Assembly (NCBI GenBank): GCA_963575745.1
Contig: CAUYUJ010018871.1
Location: forward strand, 221,501-285,500
DNA length: 64,000 nucleotides
DNA from: Prorocentrum cordatum
Taxonomy: Eukaryota; Sar; Dinophyceae; Prorocentrales; Prorocentraceae
Reading direction: 5' to 3'
The position numbers and the translations under genes are program-made. The notes beneath the pieces are model-generated. The model searched no databases and was not told the origin of the DNA. It worked only from the letters and a program-made list of their open reading frames with translations. Below are positions 1-11,639 of the stretch, one piece after another. The first letter of the stretch is position 1. The number at the start of each line of letters is the position of its first letter.

Positions 1-1021
1 GAGCTTCGTCTCGTCAGCTGGAATGCCAGGGGTCTATGCTGCTACAATCACAAACACCGTCGGCAGAAGCTCGCCAAGCTAATACATATTCTCATGTCTC
101 GCCGCATCATTTTGCTCCAAGAAGTGCACGACAATCAAATTAATTTGGAGGCCCTGTTAAATCAATTCAATATCAGATACAAGCCCTTCTATTCTGGCCA
201 TGTGGAAGGTTCTGATGAGAACGGCATTTTTGCCAGCCGAGGAGGGATCGCGATCATTGTTCCCTGGCACGATGATCAAACATTGGCTCAACTATCCCCC
301 GATGTCGCGCCCGTCTTCGACCACCATATACGTGCTCACGACCGCATTCAACACCTTGCTGTGCGCAACCCCATCTCTGGCAAAGAGGTGCGAATTATGA
401 ATGTTCACAATTGCCAGATCTCACGTGATCAACGAAACGCAGTTCGGCAACGGTGGTGCTCAAATGTAACACGGGCTCAACATGGCGAACTCTCGCGCCT
501 CTTCCTTGCGGCTGGAGATTTTAATGTGAGTGACGCGGTCAATCAGTCGCTGCTCTTTCCCCAACGTCACCAAGCCCGTCGTTCGCAGGATGGTCGGGCT
601 TCCCAGGGTGAACCTTGTTGGCGCGACCTCTTCTCGAGGGGCATGCCGGAGCTCGGGAGCCCCCTTGCCGACGCACTACAGCCGAGACACAGAGACGCTG
701 AGCGCCATCGACCGCGTGTTCATCTCCCTCAGCTCGCATTTCGCCACTGACTGCGACGCCGCGCTCGACGTCGTTCACGAAGCGCCTCGTCTGTCCGACT
801 GGGCCCTTTCGGGCCATGCGATCATTCGCATGAAGTTGGCCCCGAAGAGGCCTCCGCCGCAGGACATGTGCACCATCCCGTCGGGCATATTCAAAGTACC
901 GCGCTTCCGAGAGCTCCTGCAGAACTGCATTGACGCGGCCCACCTCGACCAGCTGGAGACAGGACCCAAGTGGGCCAGGATGAAGGAGCTCATGCACATG
1001 GCTGTCAATCACACGCGATGA
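1..1021 (+). pseudogene. LINE-A EEP (AP-like) endonuclease domain
   Basis: Frame 1 opens at base 1 with LVSWNARGL, the conserved first strand of LINE endonucleases. It continues with ILLQEVHDN (catalytic Glu), GGIAII, and LAAGDFNVSD (catalytic Asp and Asn). Near 545 the frame changes, and frame 2 supplies AIDRVF and SGHAIIRM, the last motifs, where the usual SDH reads SGH. The enzyme class nicks target DNA to prime reverse transcription. The frame ends at a TGA at 1019-1021 and coding continues in frame 3. The frameshift plus the altered last motif argue against activity. Identification as an EEP domain is firm; the clade is not assigned. Confidence 0.8.
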
Positions 1022-1022
1022 G

Positions 1023-2944
1023 GTGCAGAAGGGGCCCCTGCCGCCTGCTGGCACTGGGGCGGCGGAGATGACATGCATGACGCTGCGGGCGATTGCTCGG
1101 GCGGCACGGCGGCAAGACGCGCGCCTTGCTCATCTGCTGCGCGGGTCGTCGCCGCTGGCCGAGAAGTACTTCCAGATCGATCGCGACAACCTGGTATATC
1201 TCGCGCACCAGTCGGAGCACCGCGAGCTCGTGATGCGGACCAACCAGGAGCGCTTTGATGAGGTGGCACAGCAAGCAGCGAGAGCTGCAGCGAGACGACC
1301 CCGCCCTGGACAGGGAGATGGTCACCCCTCGGGCCCCACGGACGAGGTCAAGATCCAGCAGACTTCGACGCGGCAGGCGCTGGCGTGGAGTCCGACCAGG
1401 CGCCGACTCATCCTCCACGGCGTGAAGCACATGCAGGACGGGAACATCGAAGTTGAGCGCAACGCGTTCGCCATGGCCCGCCTGATCAAGCAGCAATGGG
1501 GGCCCGTCTTCGCGGAGACCACGCGGTCTGAGGCTGCGATTTCTGAATACCTTGACACTCATCTCCCACCCATTCCCTTTAATGATCTCCCGCTCCCAAA
1601 TCCTGAAGATCTCGCGAAAGCTTTGAGACGCGGGCGCCCCCCCCCCCCCCCTGGCCCTGATCGGCCCCCGTGCGACGCGTGGAGAGCCGCCCCAGCTGCC
1701 GCCGAGATCTTATACGAGGTGATGTTACGGGTTGTCGCGGGCGAGAGCCCTGTCGAGGGGTTAAACCACTCTAACTTCGTTTTTATTCCAAAAGGTGAGG
1801 ACCCCGCCGACCTCACTGAGTGCGTTCGTGGTGCGGGCTGCCTCAGGCCCCTCAATTTAAAGGACACCGACAGCAAAGCCCTCGCCCAAACCGCCAACAC
1901 TCACCTAGCCCGAGCCGCCAAGAAACATGTTCATGAAATTCAGCAAGGCTTCATTAACGGCCGTAACTTCGGGTCTCACATCATAACCCTAGACGCTGAG
2001 GCACGTCTTGGGAGCATCGGCGACGACGCCCCGGCTCGTCGCCCATGCTTCCTTTCATTTGATATTCGCGCAGCGTTCCCATCTATGTCACAGCAGTGGC
2101 TCCGATTGGTTTTAGCCCGCTTTATCATCCCCAGGGGCACCTGAATGCCATCCAGGCCTTGGGAATGGAAGCCGTCGGATTCCTGAAGGTTGGGTCTGAG
2201 AGACACCGTCTCTTCGAGATCTCCAGAGGTGCGCCCCAGGGATGCCCATTGAGCGGCGCACTTTGGGCCCTAGGTATGGACCCGATCTGCAGGCACCTGG
2301 CTGCTGCATGTGAGCGAGGCTCGCAGATCCTGGAGCCCGCTGCCTGGCCTGCAGGCTCGAGAGAAGAGCGTGCCGAGCAGGTTGTCCCCTCTCCTCCCCT
2401 TCGTCTCAATGCTGGTGCGTGTGCTGACGATATCGGGGTGTCTCTCCCTGATCTCTCCCTCCTGCCGCTCCTCCACCGCCCTTTTCAAGCTGCTTCTGAC
2501 CTAGCCTGCTTGGATCTTCAACCCAAGAAATGCTGCTTGGTCCCAACCTGGGCAATCCTCTCTGGGGCGGAGATAGCCGAGCTTCGAGGTGCCGCGTCGG
2601 CCCTGGTCCCTGAGTGGACCGAGTTTGAGGTTTGCAGTTCCTGCCGTTATCTTGGGATTCAAGTCGGCCCAGGAGCAACGGTGCAGGACCAGTTTGCCTC
2701 TGGTGGGCAGAAATGGCGGGCCCGCCGCCGATTGGTAGCAGGCACGCGAGCCCCTTCGGATGCATGCTTGCGCTTATACTTCACCCTCATACCCCCCTGT
2801 CTCTCGCACGTTGCCCAGTTCTTCTTCCTCCCTCTTTCCATCCTTCAAAGAGAGGCGCACGCGCTGCACAAGTTGCTTCGTCTGCCACCATCGTCCTTCG
2901 GATTAAAGGAGCTGCACTCGCTTCGATGGCTTCGAGCCCCATGA
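1023..2944 (+). pseudogene. LINE-A reverse transcriptase
   Basis: Frame 3 (1023-2144) carries the N-terminal RT region: FVFIPKGED, then RPLNL and FDIRAAFPSMS, which is motif A with its Asp. Around 2135 the frame changes to frame 2, which continues with RGAPQGCPLSG (motif B) near 2227 and CADDIGVSL (motif C, the YxDD box with Cys for Tyr) near 2416. Both motif C aspartates are kept. A C-run at about 1637-1650 lies in a proline-coding linker and may vary in length. The order, spacing and motifs are those of a LINE polymerase; the single frameshift between motifs A and B breaks it. Confidence 0.85.
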
Positions 2945-3818
2945 GCCCATGCAGTTCCTCAACTTCTCATGTGCATGGCGTGCCGCAGGACACACGTACA
3001 GAGGCTGGCGTAATGCGCTGCAACGTCTCCAGCTCAGAGCATCGGCCGAGGGCCCCTTCCGTCGTGCGCTTGCTGGAAAGCGGTGTGCAGCATGCTGGAG
3101 GATCCAGGAGAGCATTGTCCAGCGTTTCTCGACTTTCTTCTCCCCCCCCCCCCCCCGCCCTCTGATCCTGGCCCTCTCTCTCTGGCCCCTCCCTCACCCG
3201 CCCCGCCCTCCTCAAAGCGCGCTCCGGGGCGACGGCAGGTGCGGAGTTGGCCCTCCTTCGCCACAAACCCCCACGGCTCCAAGCTCTGTACTCTAGGAGC
3301 CTACAACTGCAACGTATTCCTGATGGCATGCCACCGCTGATTTTGCGCCGCATGTCCACATGGTTTCCTCAACTCCCTCTTTTCTCGCTTCCCGAGGTCG
3401 GTCGTCGTTGGCGTCTCCTCCGCCCCATCCTCACCCGATCCCTTCCGCCCAGGTCCTGGCCTCATATTAAAACCCTTTCGGGGTCATGGATCACCAGTGG
3501 GCGGGTTAAAATTTTACTTCAGAGTTCGCGTCGTCTTGGATGTCCATGTCCGGACGACATCGCTCATTAAATAATGTGCCCACCTCTGTGGGCTGCGGCC
3601 GCTCCCCAAGCCACGTCACTCCTTCCCCCTGATCCCTGGGTTCGTCTCGGGCTGGGGGGTGAGTCCGACTATGACGGCTTGGAGGGGGGCAGACAGCGGG
3701 TCCACGAGATGGTTTCTGTCTGCTTTCACATGTACCACAAGCTGCGGAACGCTCTGCAGCCCATGTCCGCCGCCTCGGCTGCGCAGATCGCCCAGGCGCG
3801 CGCCGCGGCCCGTGCTGC
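2945..3818 (+). pseudogene. LINE-A C-terminal region with broken zinc finger
   Basis: Frame 3 (2949 onward) reads MQFLNFSCAWRAAG, the continuation of the RT C-terminal region. After a C-run near 3140 the reading resumes in frame 1 (from about 3247). At 3532-3590 it gives LGCPCPDDIAH, a stop, then IMCPPLW, recognisable as the terminal CCHC finger of these LINEs (compare DSIEHYCRCP in LINE-C). The stop stands where LINE-C has a Tyr. Reading then stays open through AQIAQARAAARAA into the CT array. Assignment rests on position and the finger pattern. Confidence 0.6.
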
Positions 3819-4495
<677 letters not shown>

Positions 4496-4537
4496 ACTAG
4501 AACCTAAGCGCGCTCGAAGCGCGCGCGTGGTTCTAGT
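4496..4537. repeat. Inverted repeat / hairpin beside a TA array
   Basis: Perfect 9-base arms ACTAGAACC (4496-4504) and GGTTCTAGT (4529-4537) enclose a second GCGCGC/GCGCGC pairing (4508-4513 with 4519-4524) around a short TCGAA loop. The hairpin directly borders the TA array. Confidence 0.7.
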
Positions 4538-4576
4538 ATGTATATATATATATATATGTACGTATGTATATACAAT

Positions 4577-4627
<51 letters not shown>
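4537..4627. repeat. (TA)n microsatellite
   Basis: TA dinucleotide array with one degenerate interruption near 4557-4580 and a short GTGTGT end. Tyr-Ile frames across it are artefacts. Confidence 0.95.
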
Positions 4628-4830
4628 GTGACGAGGCGGCGACGGGGCGGCCACGGTGGCCACAGCCGCCAGACCGCCACAGTGGCCCAGACGACGGGCA
4701 GCGAGAAGGCAGCGACGGGGCGACAACGGCGGCTAATACCGCCAGACCCAAGACACGGCCCAGACGACGGGCGGCGAGGCGACGACGGGGCTGCGACGGC
4801 GGCCACATACCCGAAGCCACGGCCCAGTTC
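4628..4830. repeat. Degenerate GC-rich repeat (GACGAGGCGGCGACGGG family)
   Basis: Two imperfect copies of a roughly 70-100 bp unit containing GGCCCAGACGACGGGC. A related sequence in the opposite orientation occurs at about 8770-8935. No coding signal; the remainder to about 5260 (with a short A-run near 5095) shows nothing recognisable. Confidence 0.5.
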
Positions 4831-5264
4831 CTCATAACAGAACTAAGAAGCCTAAATGCAAGCACTGTTTGGGGAATCCATGCGCGTTTACGTGTAGATG
4901 CAGTATCTACAAACACGTGCCTGCCGCATTGCAGCCGCAACGGCCTGCCAGCTCGCACGGCATGCAAGCGAAGGTTGTGGGACCGAGGGTGGAAAAGCGG
5001 AGCTGGGGCAGCCTGGATGCAACATGCATGCGTGCATTATGCCTCCGCCGAAGCGAGCAATGTCTCAGCAAGGAAGCTACGCATGCGCGAACACAAAAAA
5101 AAAACACGCACACAAAGACACACACACGCTCTTGTTGGAGCAAAAGTGATCATGGCGAGTCATATGTGCAATGACAAAGGATGTCCGAGAGGATGGTCTG
5201 CCTGTGGTATTTCAGCGTTCGGAGGGGAGGCCTGTATGGATGGCGCCGTCGAGCAATTTGGCAG

Positions 5265-5376
5265 CCAGGAGGACGTGAAGGCTGCCTTGCAAGAGACTGC
5301 AGCGCAGGCGTTGTTGGATCGAGCCAAACAGCTTGGCTCCCGAGACAACATCCTGGTGTTGGCCATTTTTATATGA
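5265..5376 (+). CDS. Terminal exon of a PP2C-type (PPM) protein phosphatase
   Basis: The frame ending at TGA 5374-5376 reads EDVKAALQETAAQALLDRA, then KQLGSRDNILVLAIF and a stop. This is the C-terminal helix and last strand of the PPM/PP2C serine-threonine phosphatase fold. GSRDN is the final conserved motif, whose Asp binds a catalytic metal in the family. None of the earlier PPM motifs appears in the preceding sequence, so this must be a last exon or a captured fragment. The 5' limit is approximate; an AG at about 5260-5264 could be the acceptor. The downstream 500 bp show no further coding sequence. It is one of the few host-type coding segments in the window. Confidence 0.6.
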
Positions 5377-5888
5377 CAGCCGAGCGTGGGCCTAAGGCGC
5401 CATCTTAGTCGAGGGGAGCATTTCTTGCCGGCATGTTCTGGGCACCCATCGCAGATTTTGAAGGTGATGCACCTTTGGCTGTCGCATGTACTAATGTTTG
5501 TGTTGCTGGTGTTCCTGATAGGTAGTCGTCTGTCACATTCTCACGTTGGTACCGATCGCAAGTTGGTGATCGCCAGCCCAAAGGTCATCTGGAACGGCGT
5601 GGCTATTCTTGGCTGAGCGCCTTTGCTCTGTGTGGTTTAGAGGGCTTCACATGCTCGCAGACAAGGATTGAACGAACAGAAGAGCCAGGCCAGTGTATCT
5701 GATCTTTTGTTCATAAATCTGCACACAAGCTCAGTGGACAAGACTGGCACTGTCTGGTCCGAGGCCAGGCGGCCGATCGAGGGGAGCGCAAGTAGATGTG
5801 GCGAATTCTCTTACAGATGTGAGCCGCATGGGGCAATCACAAGGAGGTACAGGGCGAAATAGAGGGCAAAATAATTACCACGCAAGGA
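5377..5888. other. Non-coding, lower-GC stretch after the phosphatase exon
   Basis: Visibly less GC-rich than the flanking retroelements. Probably 3' untranslated or intergenic DNA; no motif or repeat stands out. Confidence 0.4.
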
Positions 5889-6460
5889 GTGACGAGGAGG
5901 AAGAGGAGCGGGATGAGTCTCCGACACCAGATATCAATGACATTCGCGGGAGGCCGCCTCAATGCTGATAATTCGCCAGACATGTCATTGGCCCTACAAA
6001 ACCTTGAGAACATAGACCGGTTCTTCCTTACCCATATTTCTGCACACAGTCTAACCAGGTCTGCCTCGACGAATGCGTTTATTAGTTCGGTACATGCTTC
6101 AGGCCAGTTCGATGGTATTGTGGATGTTTCGGTTGGCCGCACCCGTGTGGGGTTGCGTCCTGGAATTGCCGTCGCGTCGTTTCTTTCATCGACGCCCGAG
6201 GCCAAGAATTTGTGTTCCCAATTGATTAACCTCGCTGTACATGCACAGTACTATTGCGCTTGTGTTCGCGCTGACCACGTGATGCACATGTTTCACGATG
6301 TCGATTGCAAGCTGAATCAATGTGTACAGCCACCGATCGAAGACGCCTACGGCGAATCACCGCTGTCCCTTGCCCTTTTGGAAATGCCAATCGGTCCAAA
6401 CGTTGGGCCAAATTCTGGCCAAGCTATTGTTGTATGTGTTCCCCAGCCGTCGTGGAAACG
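5889..6460 (+). CDS. Unrecognised open frame, possible exon
   Basis: A frame open for about 190 codons until it enters a G-run, in the same lower-GC island as the phosphatase exon. It includes NLENIDRFFLTHISAHSLTR and VDVSVGRTRVGLRPG but matches no family I recognise. An antisense frame (6205-5837) is also open, so openness alone is weak support. It could be an exon of an intron-containing host gene, or chance. After 6460 the reading becomes Gly/Glu-rich because of the purine-rich repeat and should not be counted as protein. Confidence 0.2.
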
Positions 6461-6465
6461 CTTTG

Positions 6466-6585
6466 GGGAAGGGGGGGGGGGGGGGCAGCCCGGGGGGGAG
6501 GAAGTGGAAGAGGGAGAGGAGGAGGAGGAGGAGCAGGAGGAGAAGGAGAAATAGAAGACGAAAACGAGGAGGGAGAAAACGTATT
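6466..6585. repeat. G-run and purine-rich (GGA)n tract
   Basis: A G-run of 15 at 6471-6485 is followed by a GGA-rich strand. A related tract lies at 22030-22200, and both share the string AGAAATAGAAG. Confidence 0.8.
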
Positions 6586-6589
6586 GAAA

Positions 6590-7290
6590 GCCTTTTGGGG
6601 CCCTTTAGGGGCACTTGGGAGCCTCCTGGCGCCTCTTGGGGGCATGTGGGGCCGTCTTGGTGCTCTCTTGGCCCGTCTGACGCTTTCGGATGCCGTCTTG
6701 GGAGCCTCTCAGGGCCGACTTGGGGCCCTCTTGGGGCTGTGCGGGCCTCTTGGGCCGTCTGGGGCCACATTTGAGGCTTATGGGGCCATCTTGGGCTGTG
6801 GGATGCCCGAACAGGCGAGAACACGACAATGATCAAAAACCAAACGAAAATCAATGATGCTGGTTTCTTCGGGCTCTCCTGGAAGGTCTCGTGGAGCCCT
6901 CTTGGGGCTTCTTGGGCCGTCTTGGGCACCTGGGGCCATCTTGGAGCCATTTGAGACCCGCTTCGCACCAGCTTCGCCGTCTTGGAGGCGTCTGAGGACC
7001 GTCTTTGAGGCCATCTTGGAGGCATCACAGGCGGGAAAGGCGACGGGAGCCGGTTCTTGCGAGCGTTTCTGGGTTGCCAGCGGCTTGAGTCCGAGTCCAA
7101 GGGCCAAAGAGTATTAGAACATGTAGCACGCCAATACCCCTCTGCAGGCTGCGGTGGCGGCGGGCCCAGTGGTCTTCGTCCCACCCTGCTACGATGCCTG
7201 GGTCGTGGACAAGGGGCTTCTTGCATGCTTCTTGGGGCATCTTGGGGAGCTTCCTGGGTGGGGGGTCTCTTGGAGCCTCGGATGCTTTAT
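6590..7290. repeat. Degenerate short-period repeat (GGGCCGTCTTGGG family)
   Basis: About 700 bp of imperfect repeats of GGCCGTCTTGGGGCCTC-like words (period roughly 15-20 bp). They give Trp/Gly- or Pro-rich frames on both strands. An inverted fragment (CCCAAGACGGCCC) recurs at about 7573. No credible gene. Confidence 0.6.
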
Positions 7291-7703
7291 CAGAACAACC
7301 CCACCGACCCGTCGGGCCTGGCGGGCCAGGGACCCACCAGGATTTGGGTCCTCTCTGACCTATGGGCTCCCATGCAAAGATGCATTAGGCCTACCATTCT
7401 GCAGTACGGGTTCAATATCGGATTTGCCAGACATCTTGAGGCTATTTTGAGGGCCTCTCAGGCAGTACTGGACGATCTGAGGGCCGACCAGGCGAGCATG
7501 CTGAAAACATGTAAAAGTGATGATTGTCCAATGGTCCAAGGATGTTGGCATATTGGGCTGACCCCGAGGGCTCCCAAGACGGCCCAGGAAGCACCTGAGA
7601 GAGCCCCACGACGCGCTTCGAGGAGCTATACTACAGCATGTTGGAAACCTGGGGCCCCAACCGCAGCCCCAGAGCTTCAGGCAAAGTTACGCGCCGTTGC
7701 CCA

Positions 7704-7803
7704 CGAGCGCCTGAACAAAGAATGGTCTTGGGGCCCCGAAAGGCGTTTACCATACCCGAGCGCCTGGACAAGAAATGGCCTTGGGGTCCCGAAGGGCCTT
7801 TAC
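7704..7803. repeat. Two-copy tandem repeat of about 50 bp
   Basis: Two successive units share GAGCGCCTG, then TGGNCTTGGGG, then CCCGAA and a TTTAC end. They lie in otherwise featureless DNA. Confidence 0.7.
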
Positions 7804-9040
7804 AAGACCCACTACCGGGCACTCTTTAGCAGCCTGAGTGCACTCCATTCGGCGCCCTCGGCACGGTGCCGAGTGCACACATAAGGTGGGCAACGCGACG
7901 CACGCACAGATATTCGAACGGGCCCAAGAGAAATCTGCAACATGTGCGCTGGACCATCATACATAAAGTCAGCCCGCATTGTAAGGATGAGCGATTTTCC
8001 AAGGTGACCCTAGCATCCCTACCCTTCGGCCCATTTTTGGCCGCCTTGCTGGCCGCGCCCCGCCCGCAGAGTGTCGGCATGGCCTTCCAAGACCCTTGCA
8101 TCCTTATCGCGCATCCTTATTATACAGGCTGGCTGTACCGCCATCATGACGGCCGCACGTTCGCTTATACAGCGAAGACTGAAGATACACTGTGGGTTCA
8201 TATTGGAGGCAAGAGGCAGGAACACGCACGAGTGGGCGCCCAAGATTTGCACTTCCCGTTAGCACCTCGCCTGGGCGCAAACATTTCTCCCATGCCATAA
8301 TCCATCCATTGAGGGGCACCGTCTTCCTTTCCGCCTCACGTTTTGGCGCCGTCCTGGGGCATTGCTGGGTTCTATCTTGTTTGGATGGATGGCGGCTGCT
8401 ACTGCTGTTCTCCGCTTGCCTGGGTCATCAAGACAACGATTCTCCAAGCAGTGCTTACATTAAGGGATTCTGACTTCGCATACACGTACTCAGGATTGCA
8501 CAATACAAGGTGGGTGGTCTGATTTGGGAGGGGGTCTGAGTTGAGCTGTCTTGGAGGGTTCCAGTGGGGTCTGGACGAAAGGCCGCACTTTCATGGCTGG
8601 TCTGGGGGGGGGGCCTAAGACTGCACACCTGGGAGAGTTGTGACCCCATCTCTTTGAGTACGAAATCTGGAGTGCTGGCTGGGTCTTCCGGGATTTCCCG
8701 CAGTCGGAATCCGTCGCGTCTTCGTTGCCGCCCCGCGCGCTGGGCGGTACATCTCCGTATTTGGAACGGCGGGGGGCGCCCCGTCGCCGCCTTGTCGCTG
8801 CCGCGTGCGTGGGCTGGCAGTTGTGGGTGTTCGCACGGCGGGCCGCCCGTCACCAATTCGCGCGTTGACTCGGTGTACCGAATTTTCGCCCCGTGTTCGC
8901 CCGTCACCGCCTCGTCGCCGCCTCGCGCGTTGGCTAGCATTCCAACTACTGCTAATACGGATGATATTAACACGTAGAAAAAAAAAACGATAATACGAAT
9001 AATGGTACGAGTAAATTCAATAAGAGTGACCGTAATAAGA
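7804..9040. other. Intergenic DNA left of the YR element
   Basis: No supportable gene. It holds an inverted relative of the 4628-4830 GC-rich repeat (about 8770-8935) and a short A-rich stretch at 8976-9003. The 16-base motif AATAATGGTACGAGTA at 8998-9013 recurs, with one difference, immediately beyond the right end of the YR element. Confidence 0.5.
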
Positions 9041-9127
9041 ATAGTATCTCGGTCCCCGTGTGTTATGTGACCCCCCCCCTCTTGAGGCTCCCGAATGTTC
9101 CCGCATCTCGGTCTGTAGCTGTTCTGG
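9041..9127 (+). repeat. Split direct repeat A1 (left end)
   Basis: Starts ATAGTATCTCGGTCCCC and ends AGCTGTTCTGG. It matches 17765-17853 apart from C-run length and a few bases after CCCGCATCTCG. Confidence 0.85.
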
Positions 9128-9219
9128 CTTGAACGCCTCCCTCACCAGCAGCCCGCTGCACTTTGCTGGCGAGGGGAGGCTGAGGATTTCGAGAGGGGCG
9201 GCCTGCGGGCCGCCCGCGA

Positions 9220-10947
9220 GTGGCGGTGCGGCACGTGTTGGGCGTGGGGGCGCCCGCCGCGGGCGCAGGCGCAGCAGCTGGTGGGCCTGGAGGCCTGCTG
9301 GGCGTGGGCGCTGGAGGCGTGGGCTTCGCGGCTGGCCCGCCGCCCGCCGTGCCGCCAGGGGCCGTGCCCGCCCCGCCGCCCGCGCTGGGAGCAGCGCCGC
9401 CCGCGGGCGCAGGCGCAGTGCCCAAGGCCGCCAAGAGAGGCAAGGGCGGCGTAGCCGGCATGGGCAAGGCGGCCAAGGCGGGTCGCAAGGCAGCGGCCGC
9501 AGCTGCGCCTGTCCCACCAGCAGCAGCAGGTGCAGTGGCCGCCCCTCCCCCGCTGCCTCCCCCGCCTGCGGGACCTCCTCTGCCGTGGGCCGCGGGAGGC
9601 GCGCCGATGCCGCCGCCCGCGAGGGCGATGCCCATCCCTGGCGGGCCCCCACCACCAGCCGTGGGCCCCATGATGGGTGGTGCCTGTGGAGGTCTGCTGG
9701 GCTTCGGAGGGTTCGCAGGCGGAGGAGAACCGCCACTACCAGGAGGTCAAGGTCAGTGGATCCACGGACCTGCCACGCCCCAGATGCTGGCAGGATTTGA
9801 AGTGTATCCAGGGTGTGAGATCGAAGGCGTGCTGCTCGACCGTGGTGGCGCGCCCGTCGGCACCGCGAAGTTCGCCGTGAGAGGGAGCTGGCCCCACGAT
9901 GCTGTGGGGATGTTCGTGGAGTGCCAGTTCGTGTCGACGGGGGTGCCGCTCTAGGAGCCCATGCTGCAGGGTCTGTTCGGCATGGGACAGTCCGTCCTCC
10001 ACCTGTGCGGAAGTCGACCCGCGGTGATTTGCAGCCAGCAGGACATGTGGCCAGGGCGCCAGGTTGTGCACGTCGACACCTTCCGAGTGGTGGCCCCGTC
10101 GGCCCTCGGTGCTGGGCTGCCTGGAGTGGTCCCTGGGGCGGCCGCGCCGTTGGCGGCGGCCGAGGTGGTGCCCATCGCAGCCTTGCCTGGCGTGACGAGC
10201 CCCCCAGGAGGAACCCTTGCTGTCCCAGGAGATTGCGATGGAGCCGCGAGCTCGAGCGAGTTGGATGCGAAGAAGCTGCGAGAGAAGCTCGAGGGGCTGC
10301 GACATCGTTTCGCTCAGAAGCGAGACATCGGCTCACCCCCGGCGTCTCGGGCCGAGCAACACCTCGACGGTCACGGGAAGTCCAAGAAGAAGAAGCGGCG
10401 GAAGAACAACAAAGAGGACTCCAGTGACTCGTCCGAGAGTTTTCGCGACGCCCCACCCTCTGGCGCAGGTCGCCGCAAAGAGTCTGCGAGTAGATCGGCG
10501 CCAGGCGCACTCCTTGCATCAGGCCTTGAGCAGATCAAGCAGCTGTTGGCGCAGAGGGGCGGGGCGGACACTGAGGAGAACCTGAACAGCATGGCGGCGA
10601 TGGTCGTGCAATACATCACCTCGGCGCGGCACGGTCGGCACCCGCCTCGCACGATGGGTGCGAGGAACACCAAGGATATGAGAATGATCGGAGAGTGCCT
10701 CGACGCGCTGCTGGCAGGTCGCCTCCCAGAGCTGGGCGACATGCTCATGCAGAGGCTCAAGGCCATCGAGCAGGCGCACAAGGACGGGCACTGGGCCGTG
10801 GCGCAGCACTTGGAGGTCGGGACCGACGTGGACGCCAGCCTGGCTCGGGCCAGCGAGGCGCGCGATGCGGTCAGTGCTTTCGAGGACGAGGCGCGGCTGA
10901 CGCAGCGCGCGGCGGCCGCGGGCAAGAAGACGGGCAGGCCCCCCTAG
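9220..10947 (+). pseudogene. Gag-like ORF of the YR element (internal TAG)
   Basis: One continuous frame interrupted only by a TAG at 9952-9954. The first part is Ala/Gly/Pro-rich with a structured end (QMLAGFEVYPGCEIEGVLLD). The second has a helical region (ELDAKKLREKLEGLRHRF), a Lys-rich patch (KSKKKKRRKNNK, likely nucleic-acid binding), then a helical stretch (GLEQIKQLLAQRG to EDEARLTQRAAAAGKK). Its position before RT and its low-complexity-plus-basic character suggest the structural ORF of DIRS-like elements. The start is uncertain: the frame has no strong ATG, and 9961-9963 is a CTG-rich region after the stop. Whether the TAG is mutation or readthrough cannot be told. Confidence 0.55.
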
Positions 10948-10984
10948 GGGTTTGGCCGAGGGGGGGGGGCCAGGAGTGACGCCG

Positions 10985-11010
10985 CCCCCCCCCCCCCCCC
11001 CCCCCCCCCC
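10985..11010. repeat. C-run of 26
   Basis: A homopolymer at the junction between the gag-like ORF and the next reading frames. Its true length is uncertain in any assembly and could alter the downstream frame. Confidence 0.95.
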
Positions 11011-11120
11011 ATCGGAGGCCAAGCGACGGGGCACCGTCGCCCAGGGCGTCGCCGCCAGTCGCGGCACAGGTATCTCAGAGTTCACATGCTGCCAAGAGGA
11101 GGCGCCGCCGCGCAGGCACG

Positions 11121-11639
11121 GTGACGAAGAAGCTGGCAGCCGCGAAACAGGAGCACGAGGCGGGCGCGTGGTCCACGGCAGCCCAGGTCGCGAGGCAGCT
11201 GGAGGGCCCGCCGCGCCGTGCTGGGGGAGGCAGCGGCCCCGAGTCTGGCCGCAGCCCCCCTCGAGCCCCCGCGCCTCGAGGCGCGTCGCCGCCGGGGGCG
11301 ATGGGTTCGGGCGCGCCTCAGCTGGCATCGTCGCGGAGCCCTGTGCGCCGCGGGCAGTTCCTGCCCCACGAGAAAGGAGACGGGCCCTCGGTGCGCAGGC
11401 CTGCCTTGGCCAGCTCAGGTGCAGGAGCAGGTCGAGTGGCCGCGGGCGCCCGGAGCTCCCTCGACAAGGCGAAGCAGGGCAAGGGCAAGAACAGGAGCGC
11501 GGCGAAGGGCAAGGGCAGGTCGGAGAAGGGGTCCAAGGGGCCCAAGGGCGGCAAGAAGGGCTCCAAGAGCAAGAGGGCGCGAGCGAGGAGCTCGACGCCA
11601 CCGGCGAGAAGGAGGAGGCCAGCTTCTCAGGAGAGGTGA
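11121..11639 (+). CDS. Basic Lys/Gly-rich tail, probably the end of Gag
   Basis: The frame reads MTKKLAAAKQEHEAGAWSTA, then many KGKG, GSKGPKGGKKG and KSKRARARS stretches, ending at TGA 11637-11639. It is the most coding-like of three open frames here and follows the 26-C run, so it is probably the shifted continuation of the gag-like ORF (basic nucleic-acid-binding tail). The alternative is that frame 2 (from 10952) is the real frame as the N-terminus of the polymerase ORF. The high GC makes all frames open. Confidence 0.35.
   Translation: MTKKLAAAKQEHEAGAWSTAAQVARQLEGPPRRAGGGSGPESGRSPPRAPAPRGASPPGAMGSGAPQLASSRSPVRRGQFLPHEKGDGPSVRRPALASSGAGAGRVAAGARSSLDKAKQGKGKNRSAAKGKGRSEKGSKGPKGGKKGSKSKRARARSSTPPARRRRPASQER

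Larger units (their letters stand above)
1..3818 (+). mobile_element. LINE-A, 5'-truncated non-LTR retrotransposon
   Basis: The segment encodes, in order, an exonuclease-endonuclease-phosphatase (EEP) endonuclease, a reverse transcriptase and a C-terminal zinc-finger region, all on the + strand, which is standard LINE ORF2 order. The window begins inside the endonuclease, so any ORF1 lies outside. The frame changes at about 545, 1020, 2135, 2945 and near 3140, the last in a C-run, so the copy is dead or misassembled. The coding-like reading continues directly into the CT array at 3819 without a clear 3' end. Confidence 0.85.

Noticed and set aside
4504-4967. Tyr-Ile-rich frames on both strands
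   Set aside because: Translation of the TA array; the same applies to the frames at 16711-17181.
6357-7226. 289-codon Pro/Arg frame on the minus strand
   Set aside because: Follows the GGGCCGTCTTGGG-type repeat; repeated peptide words mirror the DNA repeat and no domain is present.
9017-10519. 500-codon open frame on the minus strand
   Set aside because: Antisense of the gag-like ORF in very GC-rich DNA; Arg/Pro/Ala-rich with no motif. The + frame has the structured and basic segments.
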